DNA from: Todiramphus chloris collaris
Taxonomy: Eukaryota; Chordata; Aves; Coraciiformes; Alcedinidae
Reading direction: 5' to 3'
NCBI GenBank assembly: GCA_025345505.1
Contig: JANVCC010000018.1
Span: 8,834,998-8,898,997, forward strand
DNA length: 64,000 nucleotides
The notes under the pieces were generated by a model. The model worked only from the letters and a program-made list of their open reading frames with translations, did not search any database and was not told the origin of the DNA. Position numbers and translations under genes: made by a program. Positions 1 to 13,789 of this stretch are shown piece after piece (the stretch's first letter is position 1; each line of letters begins with the position of its first letter).

Positions 1-965
1 ACCTGAAACATTTAAGGACCTGCCCTGCAGCCTGAGTAGATGATGCACAGTTTCACACAGGAACTATGACTTGGTCTTACGGCTTACAAACTGATACAAA
101 GAAATTCAGTGTCTTAGGACAAATAAAGCAAGAAGTCTTTCAAGCCCTGATCCACATGTCCAAAAGCTCCCCCAAAAGATCAGTTGCTGAGTGCGAGTAA
201 TGGATAGGCAAGAGAGATGTCTGGAGACCAACATGGAGGTATAAGACATATGAGGAGCTGAACCATGGGACTGAGGTTGACTGGAGAGATGGACTGGGAA
301 CAGAGGGATACAGGGAATAGCCTGGGTAGGACCAGAGCTCCTCAGAGATGATAGAAGGGGTTTGTCTCCAGTCCTGAGCCTGCACACCTCAGAGTGCCTT
401 GCACATACCCCTGAGCAATGTGGATTTCAACTAAAGCCAAGAACATCAGAGTAGAGACTGCCAACTGAGAACTTCATCCCCAGCTAACTGCCCTGAGCCT
501 CATCAGTAACCAAGCTGTGGTGTCCCAGTGAAGGACGATGTCTCAGTGCTTTAAACCCACTCCTTTATGGCTGTGAGTTTATTTAAACTTTATTTATGCA
601 GATAAATATATTTAGAATTTTTTTATTATTGTCTTTAAAATAAATTATTAAAAAATTTCTTTATTTACATATATTCTTTTTTTAAGGCAGAGACAATTTT
701 TTAAGGAGAGACAGTTTACTGCTCCCTCCCCTGACACTGGGTACCAATGGAGCCATGGCACAGAAGAGACACATCCACCCTGGAGGGCAGGTGGATGGAG
801 CTGCGTTTTTGCTGCACAGACCTGTGGTTTGTGTAATCAACTGGGGCTGACACCACTTAACCTAGGCTGCCAGAAAGGCCATTTAGCAGTATGGCCTGGA
901 CATGAATATCTCTCTTCCATGGTTATCGCGGAGCCCAGACTCAGTGGGTTTCAAGGTGTGCAATA
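1..965. other. Unannotated DNA, no gene seen
   Basis: No exon, RNA gene or recognisable repeat is visible. Short open frames on the minus strand (about 106-387) resemble no protein I know. The stretch 580-690 is strongly A/T rich with several AATAAA-like words, but there is no coding sequence upstream that would make it a 3' end. Probably intergenic or intronic. Confidence 0.55.
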
Positions 966-1085
966 ACAGAATCACAGAATCATTTAGGCTGGAAAAGACC
1001 CTTGGGATCATCGTGTCCAACCATTAACCCTGCTCTACAAGTTCACCCCTAGACCATATCCCCCAACACCACACCTAAGCGAACA
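966..1085 (-). mobile_element. CR1 LINE 3' tail
   Basis: The sequence reads as the reverse complement of a CR1 3' end. It begins ACAGAATCACAGAATCAT, continues with the GGCTGGAAAAGACC block, and then has the GTCCAACCATTAACCCTGCTC and CCACACCTAAGCG segments seen in CR1-X/Y-type bird copies. The copy is heavily 5' truncated, keeping only about 120 bp of untranslated tail, and is inserted on the minus strand. CR1 moves by target-primed reverse transcription and ends in short direct repeats rather than poly(A), which fits here. The divergence looks moderate to high. Subfamily assignment is tentative. Confidence 0.85.
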
Positions 1086-4000
1086 GTCCAGACAAGGAAT
1101 TTGATTCTTTTAGTCTTTCCCTTTGGGAATATGTGTGTGCAGAAGGGGGAAGCTGGATCTCAGCCTACTCAGTACATCTATCATTGATCTCCAGCGGGGA
1201 GGTTTTCTGTGCTAGATGAGGGGATGGAAGCTAAGGAAAGGGGATTTCTTTTACTGTGGTTTCTGCTTTTGCATGGATGTTTATCCAGCAGAAATATCGC
1301 CGTGGGTTTATAAATTATGGATGTCCAAAAGGAAGGACTGGTAAAACCTCCTTTTGTCCTCATGGCAGTGTTTGTTACACCAAGATGGATTGGTTGTTCC
1401 TTTTGACATGAGCGATGAGGCCAGAATTTTCTCTCATTATAATTGATCATGTAAGCGGACAATAGGAGAAGACACTTCTCCAGCAGATCAGTATTCCTCC
1501 TCTGCAGCACTGCAATCTGTTACTACCTATAAGTAACAGCTCCGAGCCTGATGCCTGACGCCAGCTCTGCATCCTCTGCACCCCTATCAGCTTGCTCCCT
1601 GGGCTACCCGGCCCTCTGGCATGCAAAGGTTAACTTCACCATTGTATCTTAGTGGTTATTTTTGTGCAGCCTGTTTATCTTCGGTCCCCAGGTCATTAAT
1701 AAACATCCTCTTTCGAATACTTTGGACATCTGGAATATGGCTTGCTTGTCTTCTGAGACAATGATACCCTTTCAGGTTGGTAAGGGAAGGATGAAGACTA
1801 AAGCTCTCCTTCTTTGGAAAAACACAATCCAAATTGTCTTTTTTTTTAACTCCAATGAATTCACCCGCCAATTGGGATTGCTGTCTGCAGGAGCTTTTAA
1901 GCAGGTATCTAACTTTCATGCACATTTACAGCCCCACTGGAATACTGCAAAATGCTGTACTTGCACCCCGAGTGCAGGCAGAGTCATTTGGAAAAAAAGC
2001 AACATCTGCTCTTGTTATGCAAAACTAATTACTAATATACTTGCAGCAGGACAATGGATATAGTCATTTTAAACAAGAACTCAAAAAAGGTTTTGCTGTG
2101 GTTTGTTTTTGGTTTTTTTTTAAGAAAAATAACCAACACAAGACGTTCTTCACATGAGAGCTCAGAGAAATGCACGATGGTTTTATGGGCCTGTTCTGCT
2201 CATGAAGGTCAACTGCAGGGCTCTGAGAGGGGAATTTGTCTGATCCGTTTTATACTTCTACTTGAATATGAGCCAAATCCTAAAAATGTCTTTTTCTGTG
2301 TAATGACCAGAGAGGGAATTTACAGTTCCTTGTTCAGACAGAGCAGGCGTCAAAAGTTAGGTGAAATTCATCTCTCCCTTCCAGGCGTTAGTAGGATGTG
2401 ATCAGAGCCCTGTGGTCCCTGTCGTGCTTTGAATGAAGCTAGTTTTGTTTGTTGTTGTTCTGTAGCATCTGCTGTGATTAGTGGGGTGGTGGGACAAGGC
2501 TCTGGGTGCTCTAAACACTAAATTATCCCTGGAAGGTACAGATCAGTCCATTGACTGTCAAAGAAACCCTACACATCTCAGTATACATGACTTTTTAGAC
2601 CACTCCCTTCTAATGGTCTTCACTTCCCAGGGGAAGACACAGCATTTAACTTAGGTGGAAGATAACTAAAGTAGCCACAGTATTTGCAGTCAAAAGCTGT
2701 GTCTTGATCTCTTCTCCAAAGAGATTCTCCTTGTTGAGGAGGCTGTAAACTCCTGTGCATGTGTGGCCTCTCTCTCTGCAACCCATCAAGTCATGCATCC
2801 CTGGCTGACCACATCAGACACTATGAACTGAGCAGTCATGGAGGTACCTTCAACATTGGACCTAGTTTTCCATCTATAGTAGCTTTTGCTAGAAACATTT
2901 TAATGAGGCTTTTTGAGGCTTGTAACTGTCTCTGAAAGAGTGAACTGCCTGTGTAGGACCAGCAGCTAGCAAAGCATCTGCCTAATCATCTATTGATCAT
3001 TCATTAGCCCCTGATAAACGATGAAGATTGAAATCTCTCACCGCATTCTCTGCAGATGTCTGCCATTGCTAGGGAAATGTACTGCAAAATTAACATGCTT
3101 TTTGGGCCACCCTCTACCTCCTGAGGTCGGGGGGAGGAAGGAGAAAAGCCCCTTTGTAAGCCATTCCTTACCAAGCCCTCCCAGCCTAGCGTCGCCTTGG
3201 AGAAGTGGTGTTTTGTAGACTTCAGTGGTTGCTTTTCATCACTCTGCTTTGAGAAGACCCTCTCTCCCACAGAAGTAAAGCAGGAAAATAGTGCCTGGAG
3301 CTGGAGTGGGGTTAGGGGTCAGCAGGCAGCGCTGGGTGACTCAGGGCTGAGGAATGTGCAATTGTACCCAGCTCCTGCAGTGGGCACGGTCCTCCCACAG
3401 CACTGTCTCCCTGCCCAGCATCCAGGATGAGCTGTCTCCCTGCCCAGAACCCAGGATGAGCACCCTGATGTCCTCTTTGCTAACTGGAGCAACTCATGTG
3501 CCATGCTGCAAACCAGTAACGGTTACTAAGGCTTTCTCAGTGTTATTTCCCAACCTGTAGTGCAAATGAAAGAGGCACTGGGCTTGGATACCCCACACCA
3601 GAGTGAGAGGGGATGGGTGGAGGCTACAGACGTCTTTCTTGGAGAAGACACAACAAGGCCAGCCATTTTAGCAGATGCCAAGCTGTTAGCAGCAGCTTGC
3701 AGCTCCAGACAGGCATACTGGCCTCTCACCCCCTCCAATCTCACTGCCAGGGGTTACTGCCACCTCGGCTTTGCCAGATTCATTTGCCCAGCTGTGTAAA
3801 ATGACCCAGGTTTAAATAACCCTGTTGACCTTCCAGAGAGGGGCTGCTCTGTGCTCCCTGCATAGGAAAAATTCCTGGGGATGATGACGTGAGGCCTGTC
3901 TGCGTCAGAAATGTGGCCTGTTTTCTCCACAGCTTTTTCTCAGATCTCATCTTTGTTTACTGCCTCTAAACCAGAGAAATATTAGTGAAAATTATTTGCT

Positions 4001-6057
4001 AGTAAAGCCACTGGGGCTTGGCTAATTCCCCTACCTTTGTAGGAACTGTTTGCCACAAATGCACATAGCAAATGCTAACATTGACTCAAGTGGCACAACA
4101 GATGATGTAAAAGGAAATTTTATTGCCTTTGATTCTCAGAGGTGCCCTGAAATACCCAGGCTCTCCCAAGACCTCTTTAAAGCAGCACTGTGAAACAGGG
4201 GCTCACTGAAACACAGAGCCTGCAGCAGAAGCTATTTGTGCAGCTATCCTGCAGCTATGGCTCTCAGGATGAGAATGAAGGGAGCCTGGTGGTCCATCAC
4301 TGAGCACAGAGGCAGAAGAGCATGTGTAAATTTGAGAGTTCAGGGTTGTGCTATGTCCCCTTCTTGTCTGCACATCAGTGCTCCTAAAGCCCTAGGTCTG
4401 TCGTTGAAAAATGTGCGTATAAATCCAGATCATGTTTACTCTGGGCAGTCAGCTGATACTAAACTAAAATGGTCTATATATGGCCCACACAATCAAAATA
4501 TGCCTCAGTGGTGCTCCTCACAGCCTCAAAGGTGTTGTGAGATGCTTAAGCAAATTAGCCAAGGGCAGCATCTCCCCCCTTGAAGCACTTTTGGTCCAGC
4601 CTGTGTCTGGTGTTCACATGAGAGGCAGGCGCATGGATGTAGCACAGCCTTCTCCTCTCCCACTTCATGCTCTGGGTCTGTGCCCCTCCTTCAGAAGCAA
4701 TTTATCCTGTCAGGTCTGCTTCTGGTTTCAGCTGTCCCTGCAGAAGCAAACACAAGAGGTGCAGTTTCAGTCCTGTGCATGTGGACTGTGAACATTTCAC
4801 AATGGAAAAGTGCTTACCAGGAGAAACTGTCATTTTCTGTGCATACCTATACAGATTTGTATACTCGCATGTGCATTTGAATAGAAAAGTCAGCTCCACC
4901 ACCTCTGTTGGACTAGAAAACTATGCATTGTTTCTGCTGTGAGCTCGGATTGTCCAGGATTTATCTTAGCTCTTAATGTGTTTACACTGAGATAACTCTT
5001 GGCGTGCTCTTTTCCAATTACATAGACAGGATCTATCACTCTAGAGATGGCAAATGAAATGCAGGTCCCCAGTAAAGAGTCTGCATTTCCATGGCATTCC
5101 TATATGAAAAACCATTTGGTGGATGATGCATTTGGGTTTAGTGTTCCAAACTATTGCAGATATGGTGGATCAGGGTTTGCTGAGCAAAACTACATTTGCT
5201 GGTGACTGCTTGGGTACATTTGAGACAGACGAGTTTGCACTGGCTTGCTAGGGAGCAAGTCATCTTTGTACAGAAATGTATCATTAAGGCACACAATTTA
5301 TGGTTTTCCGGGAGTCTGCAAAAGCTTTGAGCTCTAGGGGAAATGGACAACTACATAACTTAATTCCCTGCAGAAATCAATAACCCCCTTCCTTCAGATC
5401 AGGTACTTAAACAGAGGTCTTGACCATTTGCTGTCCTTAAGGGTTGCAGGACACCCCTCTCAAGAGCTGCACTGTTAATTAAAGGCTCTCAGTCAAATTC
5501 TAGCTTTGCATTCCTGTGCTGTGTCCATGGGCTCTGCACTTCTGCTCTGAGCAGCTGAGCATCACTGCTGTGCACTGTGAAGGTGCTACAGCACCCCCAG
5601 AAATGCCACGTGTCTCCATCTCACTTGTCAGGGAGAGATGACTTTCTGTGACAAATTTCCATGGGATAATAGCGTCAGAGAAAATCAGCCTGAAAGGGAA
5701 TTTGAGAGGTCCCAGCACAGATCCCTCGCCCCGAGACAGGATCAACAATATTGAAGCTAATCTTGACAGGTGCTTCTCTAACCTGTCCTGAAATCCAGGC
5801 AGTGAATGTGAAGACTGTACAGCTTCCCCTGGGCAGCCAACTCAGTGCTTCATTATTTTTAGGCTGTAATTTCTAACTGAAATCCTTTTGCTGCAGTAAA
5901 GTCCATAATCTTTGACCCCTTTCCAGGAGTAAAGACAGATTATTCCTTTCCTTTCTGAGGGCATTTTTTGCCTTGTTTGAAACATTTATCTTTCTCTGGT
6001 AGTCACCTCTCCCCCATGCTGATGTTCCCCAAGTCCTTTCACTCCACAAACTTTATC
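1086..6057. other. Unannotated DNA, no gene seen
   Basis: About 5 kb without a recognised gene or repeat. Open frames here are short, overlap each other on both strands and show no known domain. A 133-codon + strand frame at 1662-2063 and an 88-codon - strand frame at 3004-3270 are the longest and look like chance. The DNA is CpG poor, as expected for methylated intergenic or intronic vertebrate sequence. Confidence 0.55.
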
Positions 6058-6172
6058 TTCTAGACCTTAAAACATTTGTGCTGCTCCCTTCTAAAGCACC
6101 TCCAGCTGCTCTACATTCTTCTTCAAGTGCAGTGACCAAACTGCATATGAGGCCCCAGACAAGTCCTGTCAA
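6058..6172 (-). mobile_element. Ancient CR1 LINE fragment
   Basis: The + strand carries a degraded version of an antisense CR1 segment. The order is a CTTCTAGACCTTAAAACATTTGTG block, then CTCCAGCTGCTCTACATTCTTC, then TTCAAGTGCAGTGACCAAACTG and ATGAGGCCCCAGAC. The same order of words (dependent on CTCCA-TTTGTCCACATC, CTTCTTGAAGTG, TGCCCAGAACTG, TGAGGCC) is known from old CR1-L-like copies across reptiles and birds. Many substitutions separate it from those sequences, so it is clearly much older than the other copies in this window. Boundaries are approximate, and the strand call follows from the antisense word order. Confidence 0.6.
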
Positions 6173-7338
6173 ATGCCAATTATCCAGCTATCACTGGGAT
6201 AAGTCTTTGAAGAACAAGGTGACCGAGGGATGAGGTGGTTAAAAGTTGTCACCATCATCAAGAAGGAACACACTGCCTGCATACTCAGAGGTGCTACAGG
6301 CATGAGTAAATACCCTCAGCCTGTGAGTCATGAATACAGCTGCGTGGATCAATTGGCTGTTGTCGCTGCTACATCCCTCACCTTGCTTGTTAGCTGTTCA
6401 AATAGAACAAATTAAAAGCAGCACTAAGACATCTGAGGTTGTGACTAAGCCATGGGAACCCAGGTTTCAGGAGGTTTTTATAATTTATTTGCTGTTGTTA
6501 CTTTGGTCTGAGATTGTTTGGGCAAGGGAGATGCTTAACAGCTCACTTCTGCAAAGCCTTTGCATGTCCCTTGAGAACATCCATACCACATAGCCAGCAC
6601 TAGGCTGAGAAATGCAGACTGGTCCTAGGGGACCCTGGAGTTTCACTCTGACTCTCTGCATTGGTATTCCATCCTGATTCAAAACAAAAAGCAGAATTAT
6701 TTGGAGGGCATGCTAGCACTGATTAATGAAGAGAAACCCATGTAACATTGACTACTGAAGAGAGTCCATGCCACCAATAGGGGATTCATACAAGGGAAAC
6801 ATAGAAGAAAAAAACCAAAAAAAACGGGCACTAAATTAGGTCAGGCAACTGAAATTAGCTCAGGAAACTGATACACTAGAAGACAAACTTGATTTTTAAT
6901 TTTGCCTTGATATAATTTTCAACCAGATCTGTTTCCTGACAGTACAACTGCATGAGCTATAAAACATCACAGCTAGCCTGGTGTGAATGAGCGGCCAGAG
7001 CCAGGGGATGGAAGGTGAGGATTGTCTGCTCCTCTTAATGCTGACTAAGGTTTTGAGATTTGGGTAATTCCCACCCAAACTACCAGCTGTCTTCTCTGAA
7101 CCCTTTGACAGGTCATCCTGTATTGGAAAACGGGGAGCACATTTCTACAAGGGATACAAGTGTCTCAATCATTCCTTTAAGTACCCACAAAAGCCCTGCT
7201 CTTCCAACACAGAGAAACACAGCAAAGCACCAGGTTTCAATTTTGTTTTCAGAGGACTAGAGGATGTAAAGGTCCAGGTAATTTCACTTATATTTTTTAG
7301 AAAAAAAAAGATCCAATTTTGTAAGGCATATGCAGAGC

Positions 7339-7382
7339 AAATATATAATATAATATATATTATATATTTTATATATATATAA
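7339..7382. repeat. AT-rich simple repeat
   Basis: A run made almost only of A and T, with alternating TA steps and internal palindromic TATATATTATATA-type words. It can form hairpins and is likely to vary in length between individuals. No function is implied. Confidence 0.8.
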
Positions 7383-9031
7383 TCTCTGGAAAAAGCATAT
7401 TTTGTAGATACATTTTTTTCAATTCTGCAGCAGCCCAGGCCTCAGAGTAGGCAAATTTTTTTCTTTAGGACTCTGCATGCTAATATGTTTAAGCACAAAA
7501 GAACCCTCAACATTGTGCTTGTTACACTTTAGTCTTGACTACGCTAGTGCAATGAATTTATTAAGCCGTGACAGAATTAATTGCATTAAAAGCACAGGCT
7601 CCGTGCTGTCTGATTGTAAAATAATTTCCATTTCATTCCACTGGGTTAGGCTGTTCGAGGACTTTTTCTTCCTAAATTGTTACCTTCCTACATAGCCTAA
7701 AAAAAAAGAAGTATATTTTGGTGGAGCGCATCAGGTAGCTATCAGCAGGAACAATTAACTATCCCACTTTAAACAGTGACTGCCAATGATTTAAGTGCTG
7801 AAGCCCTTTAAATGCTGAACCTGTGTTTAGGTTTCACGTGACTCCCTTGGCCCTGCTGCTTTGAAAGGTGGGATGAGAGCCAGTGAGAGATGCTTTGAGA
7901 ACTTTATGATGAGAGGGCTTTTTAGAACTTCAAAAGCGCAGCTGGTGCAGTTGCAGTGAGCAGGTCGAAGGCCTGATGCTGCCATCTGCTAGCAGAGACT
8001 ACAGTGAATCTTCCCCGTGCCTCTGGCATGAGCCTTGGGATCTTACCCAAACTCATCCCCACCAGCACTTCAAAAGGAGAGGTCATGGCACGGCTCGGTG
8101 TGGCTCATTTTCCTTTGGGGCCAACAGCGACATGTTGTTCCATGGCTCCAGCGCTTGTCGGTTCATTTATTGTGCTAATCCACTTCTTCTAAGAGACTCA
8201 GTTGTGAAGGATTCAGATATTGCCTTGTCTTTGAGTATGTCTACCCTCTGAAGTCTGAGCAGCAGGTACAGCAAGTAAGCGCACCTTTAAAGGTATCGTG
8301 TGTTTCCTAGCAGAAACCACCCCCAAGCAAACAATGTTTTCTTAGTGACTCAAGAAAGAAGGACATTAATTTTAGGTATCTAAAAATAATCTTGACTTCT
8401 CTGTGCTCACTTGCAGCTTGCCCGGTGGCTGTGTTTACAGGGTGTGCACAGGAGCAAAGTACTGCTGCCCTGCCCGGATCTGTCTGGCTTCAGTGGCCCT
8501 GTCCTCTACCAGCCTTGGTCATGACATTTGTCTTTGCTGCCACTTTTCTGCACTTTCCTTCATGATTCAGCCTTAGAAGATGGAAACAAACTTGTGCAGG
8601 AGTGATAGAAAGTACAGTCATTAAAAGGGGACTATCGGCTGTTACAGCTGGAGAGGCCAAGCAGAGTTTTAGGGAAGGTTTTTGTTACCTTAGCTACAGC
8701 AGTAACTCTATGTCAAAGGCCACTGGAGTGATTGATCTTCTGATTTTTCCCTTACTTTGGGTTAGTTTATTTCTTCCTTTTCTTTCCTGGTTGCTTCACT
8801 ATGTACTGCTTAGCAATTTTCAGTCTTGTGCTTGGACATTGCACAACTACATGTATGTTGGCATGGGATTGTTATCTAACTGGTGAGAATCTATATTCAG
8901 GAAAAGAGATTTCTGGGCAGTAGCAAGAAGTCTACTCACACATCAGTGCCTATGTATTCATCAAACTTTGCAATTGGCTTGGGGTGTTTCTGAGAGAGAA
9001 ATTAACATTTCTAATTTCAATGGGTGCATTA

Positions 9032-9046
9032 TTTTTTTTTTTTTTT
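9032..9046. repeat. Poly(T) tract, T15
   Basis: Fifteen consecutive T. No AATAAA complement or retrocopy body is evident next to it, so it is treated as a mononucleotide tract rather than the tail of an inserted element. Confidence 0.8.
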
Positions 9047-12000
9047 CATTGAGAGCACTGTTATAATTTTTTGCAGTTTAGCTTATTTAGTTTGACTGAA
9101 GGGAAAACATGGAATTTCTGGTCTTTGGTTGTTTATTACTGTCCAAAATTCAGACTGAAAAAATGAGAATCTTGTAATTTAGTCTCCAAGAAAATATCTC
9201 AAAACATTGCTATGGTAGTGGAGCATTTCATTTAGTCCTTGAGTGCTGGATTCATTTCACTTTGCATTAGATACCTAGAGTGAGACATCAACAGCTGAGC
9301 CAATTTCCCTGCTCTCCTTTTGCTATGTAGGGAGACAAATAGGTGTTTTCAAGTTATAGCTCAACAGATATATTTCAGATGCACATTTTTGGCAGCCTAC
9401 TTATAGCTCTCCACTGGTGGTAAGAGGATTCTAGATAACTGGGACTAGATTGAACCACCTCCTCAGCATAGCCTAGCACCCTTGCAGATTAGCTAATGTG
9501 TGCTTCTAAATTTCTACCTTCTACTCCAAAAGAGTCTTCTAAAGGTCTTGTGTCATGACTGGCCAGTCCTCTGTAGATACATTAGACTGCCCAGAACTCT
9601 TCAAATGGCACCAGGCACATATTAATATGCAGCTGAATCCCTACTTTGGGCTGTGATTGCTCAGACTATGCATTGGCCAGTTGAGCACCCTGTGAGTCTG
9701 ACCATGACAGTCCCAATGCTTGTTTGCTGTAGTTGGTGACACAGCTGTCACCTCCCAACAATGATCTACTTTGAGTCAGGATCAACATTCAACTTCATTT
9801 TCCCGTGGTGGCACAGTGCTTTATGGTCATTATAGCTTATGAGACTGCACTTAAATTTGTCTGACTTTGGTTTCCAGCAACTACTCCTTGCCATGTCCTT
9901 CTCCATTATATTATAAAATCTCTTTAACATTTTAACCTTTTTACTGACTCTGAGCTGTCACTAAATCTTCTTTTCCTATATAAACCAAAGTGATCACCTG
10001 AACTATCCTAACATATTTTTCCAAGTCTCCAAAGTCGTTATTTTTTCTTCTTCTGAATATTGGCTCCATTTTGTCAACTCTCCCTAGAAACACACATGCT
10101 AAGATCCAGGTCTCCTTCTACTAGGCATCTCAAAGGTACATATCTGAGTCCAACTGCAACATTCAAACTAGCTTTCAGTCAGTGGAGGGAAACAGACTTC
10201 TCCATCTGACCTGAACCTTTATTTTTGAGTGAAATGAACCACTGACTAGAGGAGGCTGCACAGGGAAATAACAGGAAATCTCAGCAAAGGTTGGACCCCA
10301 ATTTACCCAGGGAGATGGAGATAGTTTCCTCTGTGATGTGAGTCAGTGTCTCTAAAACCGAAGCTCAATGGGACAGTAAAGATGAATTTGGGGAGTGTTA
10401 GTACTGGACCAAAAAAAATGTGATGGAGACATGTACTTTGCAAAATATGGTCCAAATGCATTCCACCAGATTTCCCTCATCCAGAGTGTGTTGATATTTT
10501 ACTTCAGTAGCCCATCTAAAGCTGCCCTGGGCACTCCAGTTATGTTTGTGTGCTCACGGGGGCACCAGAACCATCTGTGCACATGCTGATGCTACCAATC
10601 AAGAAACCAAGGCGAAGTTTCAGGAAGGCAGGAGTGAATGGCAGGAGAATCAGGCAGAGAGCAGGAGGAAGCTGACTAGCATGTTATTTATACTTCTTTG
10701 TGCCCATGTTTCCTACACAGAAACAAACAGCAACTGTGCCACTGCAGGCAGCATGTGTGATATGAAGTAATGACAGATCCAAGGGAGTAGTTAGAGAAGT
10801 TCACCTCCCTTCCCCTCCCCAGCAATTCCTTCCATGTGAGCATTACTGATAAGGACAGTAATGTCAGCTCCCAGGGTACCAAGGCATCCTGCTGACACTG
10901 CCTGGGATGGGTGACTGGCCACCCTGGTGGCAAGGTGCACATAGCATTAGCACTTTGGGGACTGGAGATAATAATGTGGCTGATGTTGGTGATAAAATGA
11001 CAGGATGATGATTTTGCTTTATGCTTGTTTTAGCTACAGTCTCTCTGCTTGCTATCATGGAGGAAAATACCAATTACCCCCTGTAGGGAGGATAGGTTAC
11101 TTGATGCTGCATCAGTCACTCTATCACTGGTAGTGGGATAACACAAACTCATTTCCCAGAGGTCTGCAAACAGCTGTCAGAGAATAATGACTTTCAGTTG
11201 CTGCTATCCCACACCAACTCTGAAGCAGTGACCTAGAGGCAAAAAGGCTGAGTCACATTACAAATCCCTTCAGCTTTCAGATGTGCCTCCATTTGTTCTC
11301 GAACACCAAAAGATTTCATTAACAGGGATTCAGATTTTTCATGGCACGTTTCAGTTGTACAAAAATTGGTCTGGAGAACAGCTTCCAAAAACTCCTTCTC
11401 TTTAGGAAATTTCCTCTGACATATATTAGCACTCACCATATCAATATTTTTTCGTCTGTTTTAAACCTTCAGGAATAAAATCTAACCACTCACTACAAAA
11501 GTAAGTTTCCTTAACTGAAAACTCATATTTTTATATGGAAGAGAAGGCATGTAGATAAAAATACTCAGTAATGCATCATCAAAGAGCGAAACTTCAAAGC
11601 TAAAAAGAAGCAGTTGTAATACCATGCCAGGATTTCTGGATTCCTTTCAGAGTCTCAAATCCCATTTTTATTATTTTTTATGTTGCATTTGAACTGAAAC
11701 ATCCATTCCTTGTTTTTGAGTTTGATTTTCATTTCTGTTCATCCTCAGTGTCTAGGGTCAAACTTGCCTTGCATTTATGCTGTTGTATGGAAAAGTCTTA
11801 GTGAAACTGCTGAGATAAAACCAAAAGATGAAGAATTAGGTGCCCCATCTGTATGAAATTGTTTCAGATGTTATTTCACTATCAGACAGACTCTGGTCAT
11901 GGTCGTGTTATACCCACACCACTAAAATTGTGGTTAGAATCTGCCTTTGATAGGTTTAGCATACATAGTACATACCCACAGCAATAGCTCTTGGTGACAG

Positions 12001-13778
12001 TGACACATCTTGCAGGCACAAGAAAGGGTCACTGAAAGATGGGAAACAAGGCATTTTACATCAACATAATGAAGCAGCTTACAAATAAGCAGTTTTTACT
12101 GTGTAAAAAGTGAATGCAATCCAGTGTGTTTCCACTATGCAAATCTAGATGAAAAAAAGGATTGATTCTTCCATTACATTGACAACTGATGCTCCAACCA
12201 TACTGAGGACTTACAAAAGGATGCTGCTGCTTTGGTGAGAGCTGTTGGCAATTACATCTGGTCTGGATGGGAAGAGCCATGCATTGGCATCAAAGGAGAA
12301 GCAGAAGTTTGCTCAGGAAGTCCTTTGGGTTTAGCAAAGGTGTTGCTTGATTGTTCAGTCCTGTCCCCAGTGATTTTAATAATCACCAAATAATGAGTGA
12401 AAAGCTTAATCCTTCCAACAACACAAATTCTCTAGAGGGAAATCAATTTAGGGGAATCTATACAGAGGAAAATGAGCCATCTTCTTCCTGTGGCTGCTGA
12501 AAAGATCTGGAGGCACTGATAAGAAATACTTTCATGCTTCAGGAAGGATAAGAGAAAAGGTGAGAGCAGCCAAATATTATCAAGCAGCCATAGTCCCTGC
12601 AGAAGAAACACCAACAACATCCAAGCAGCAACCAAATCACTCTCATTTACAGGTAGTGAAGGCAGCAGAAGACCTGAGCACCTCCGAGACATTTGCTAGC
12701 ATTGACTTCTCTTACTTGGCATGTCTCCAGCATAACTGCCTGTTCCTGGGCCAGCTACCATGGTTTCCTCCTGTAGCTTGCTCACCCACAGGACTAGACC
12801 ATCCCAGGTGCTAGAACAGTCCCCAGGAATTATTTTGATCTGGGCCACCTAGTGCTCTCCCAAAGGCCTGGTGGGCTCAGGTCAGAGTGAAAGCAGTCAC
12901 TCTGGGGCAACCTCACCATTTTAGAGGGCAAGAACATTTTGTGGCATTCCTTTCCCCTTGTCTTCAGTGCCAGAGAATGATCTCTGGCATTTTAGTTTTC
13001 TAGTTCAGACCTAGCCTGGACAACTGCATCAGTGTTACTCACTTCAGGTTGCCTTTGCAGCAGGTGGAAAGGAAAAGACACTTTCAGGGTGCAATGTCAG
13101 AGCCGTTGTAGACATTAGAACAAGGAAAAAAGCATCCTGAAGTGCTTGTTTTTCTCCCTTGACTATAAAACCAGTCTAGACACTTAGCTCATACACAGAA
13201 ATTTAAAGTGTGAACATCTGGAATTGTTCGGACAAATCCCACCTCTTGTCAGACATTTACAAACTTCTTCCATAAAGCACCATTAGTGAGAACTGCATCT
13301 GTAGCACGCTTGCAGACAAAGATACTTTCCCTAATACTTAATTTAGAGATAATGCAAAGTTTGTCAAATAAATGGAAATATTTTTTTGAGGTTATCATAA
13401 TCTACTATAGAAAATGGTTGTAAGTGGTACTCACTAGGAAATAAAGCAAGTTCTCAAAAACTGAATTGGTAGGACAGTCTTTGCCTGACAGGCTAGGTGA
13501 TGTGCTACATCTTTTCCATCTGACAGGAAGCTGGAGTGACACAATTAAAAACTGTCTGACCCAGTATGGAACCTGCCCATAAAATGTTAATTTATCAAAA
13601 TGATAGGAGCATGGGATTGAATCAGTGCACCGAATTCTTAGTAGATTACCATTAACTGTAGATTAACTGTTGGATGGCAGTGCTTCTGGTAAGTCACATA
13701 CTTACTGTTTTCCTGTGTCTCTGGGATGCTTCCACTGAAATGCTCAATAGTTCAATGAGGGGAAAATTACCCACCCCA

Positions 13779-13789
13779 CCCCCCCCCCC
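13779..13789. repeat. Poly(C) tract, C11
   Basis: Eleven C in a row preceded by a CCACCCCA word, giving a C-rich patch of about 20 bp in otherwise A/T-rich DNA. The complementary strand is a G-run. Such runs are prone to sequencing and replication slippage. Confidence 0.8.

Noticed and set aside
1662-2063. 133-codon + strand frame
   Set aside because: No protein-like domains, contains an FFF run from a poly(T) tract, and has no supporting context.
3172-3243. Minus-strand 72-bp open segment with a CTTG|GTAAGG donor
   Set aside because: The 3' splice site lacks a convincing pyrimidine tract and no neighbouring exon is visible. Likely chance.
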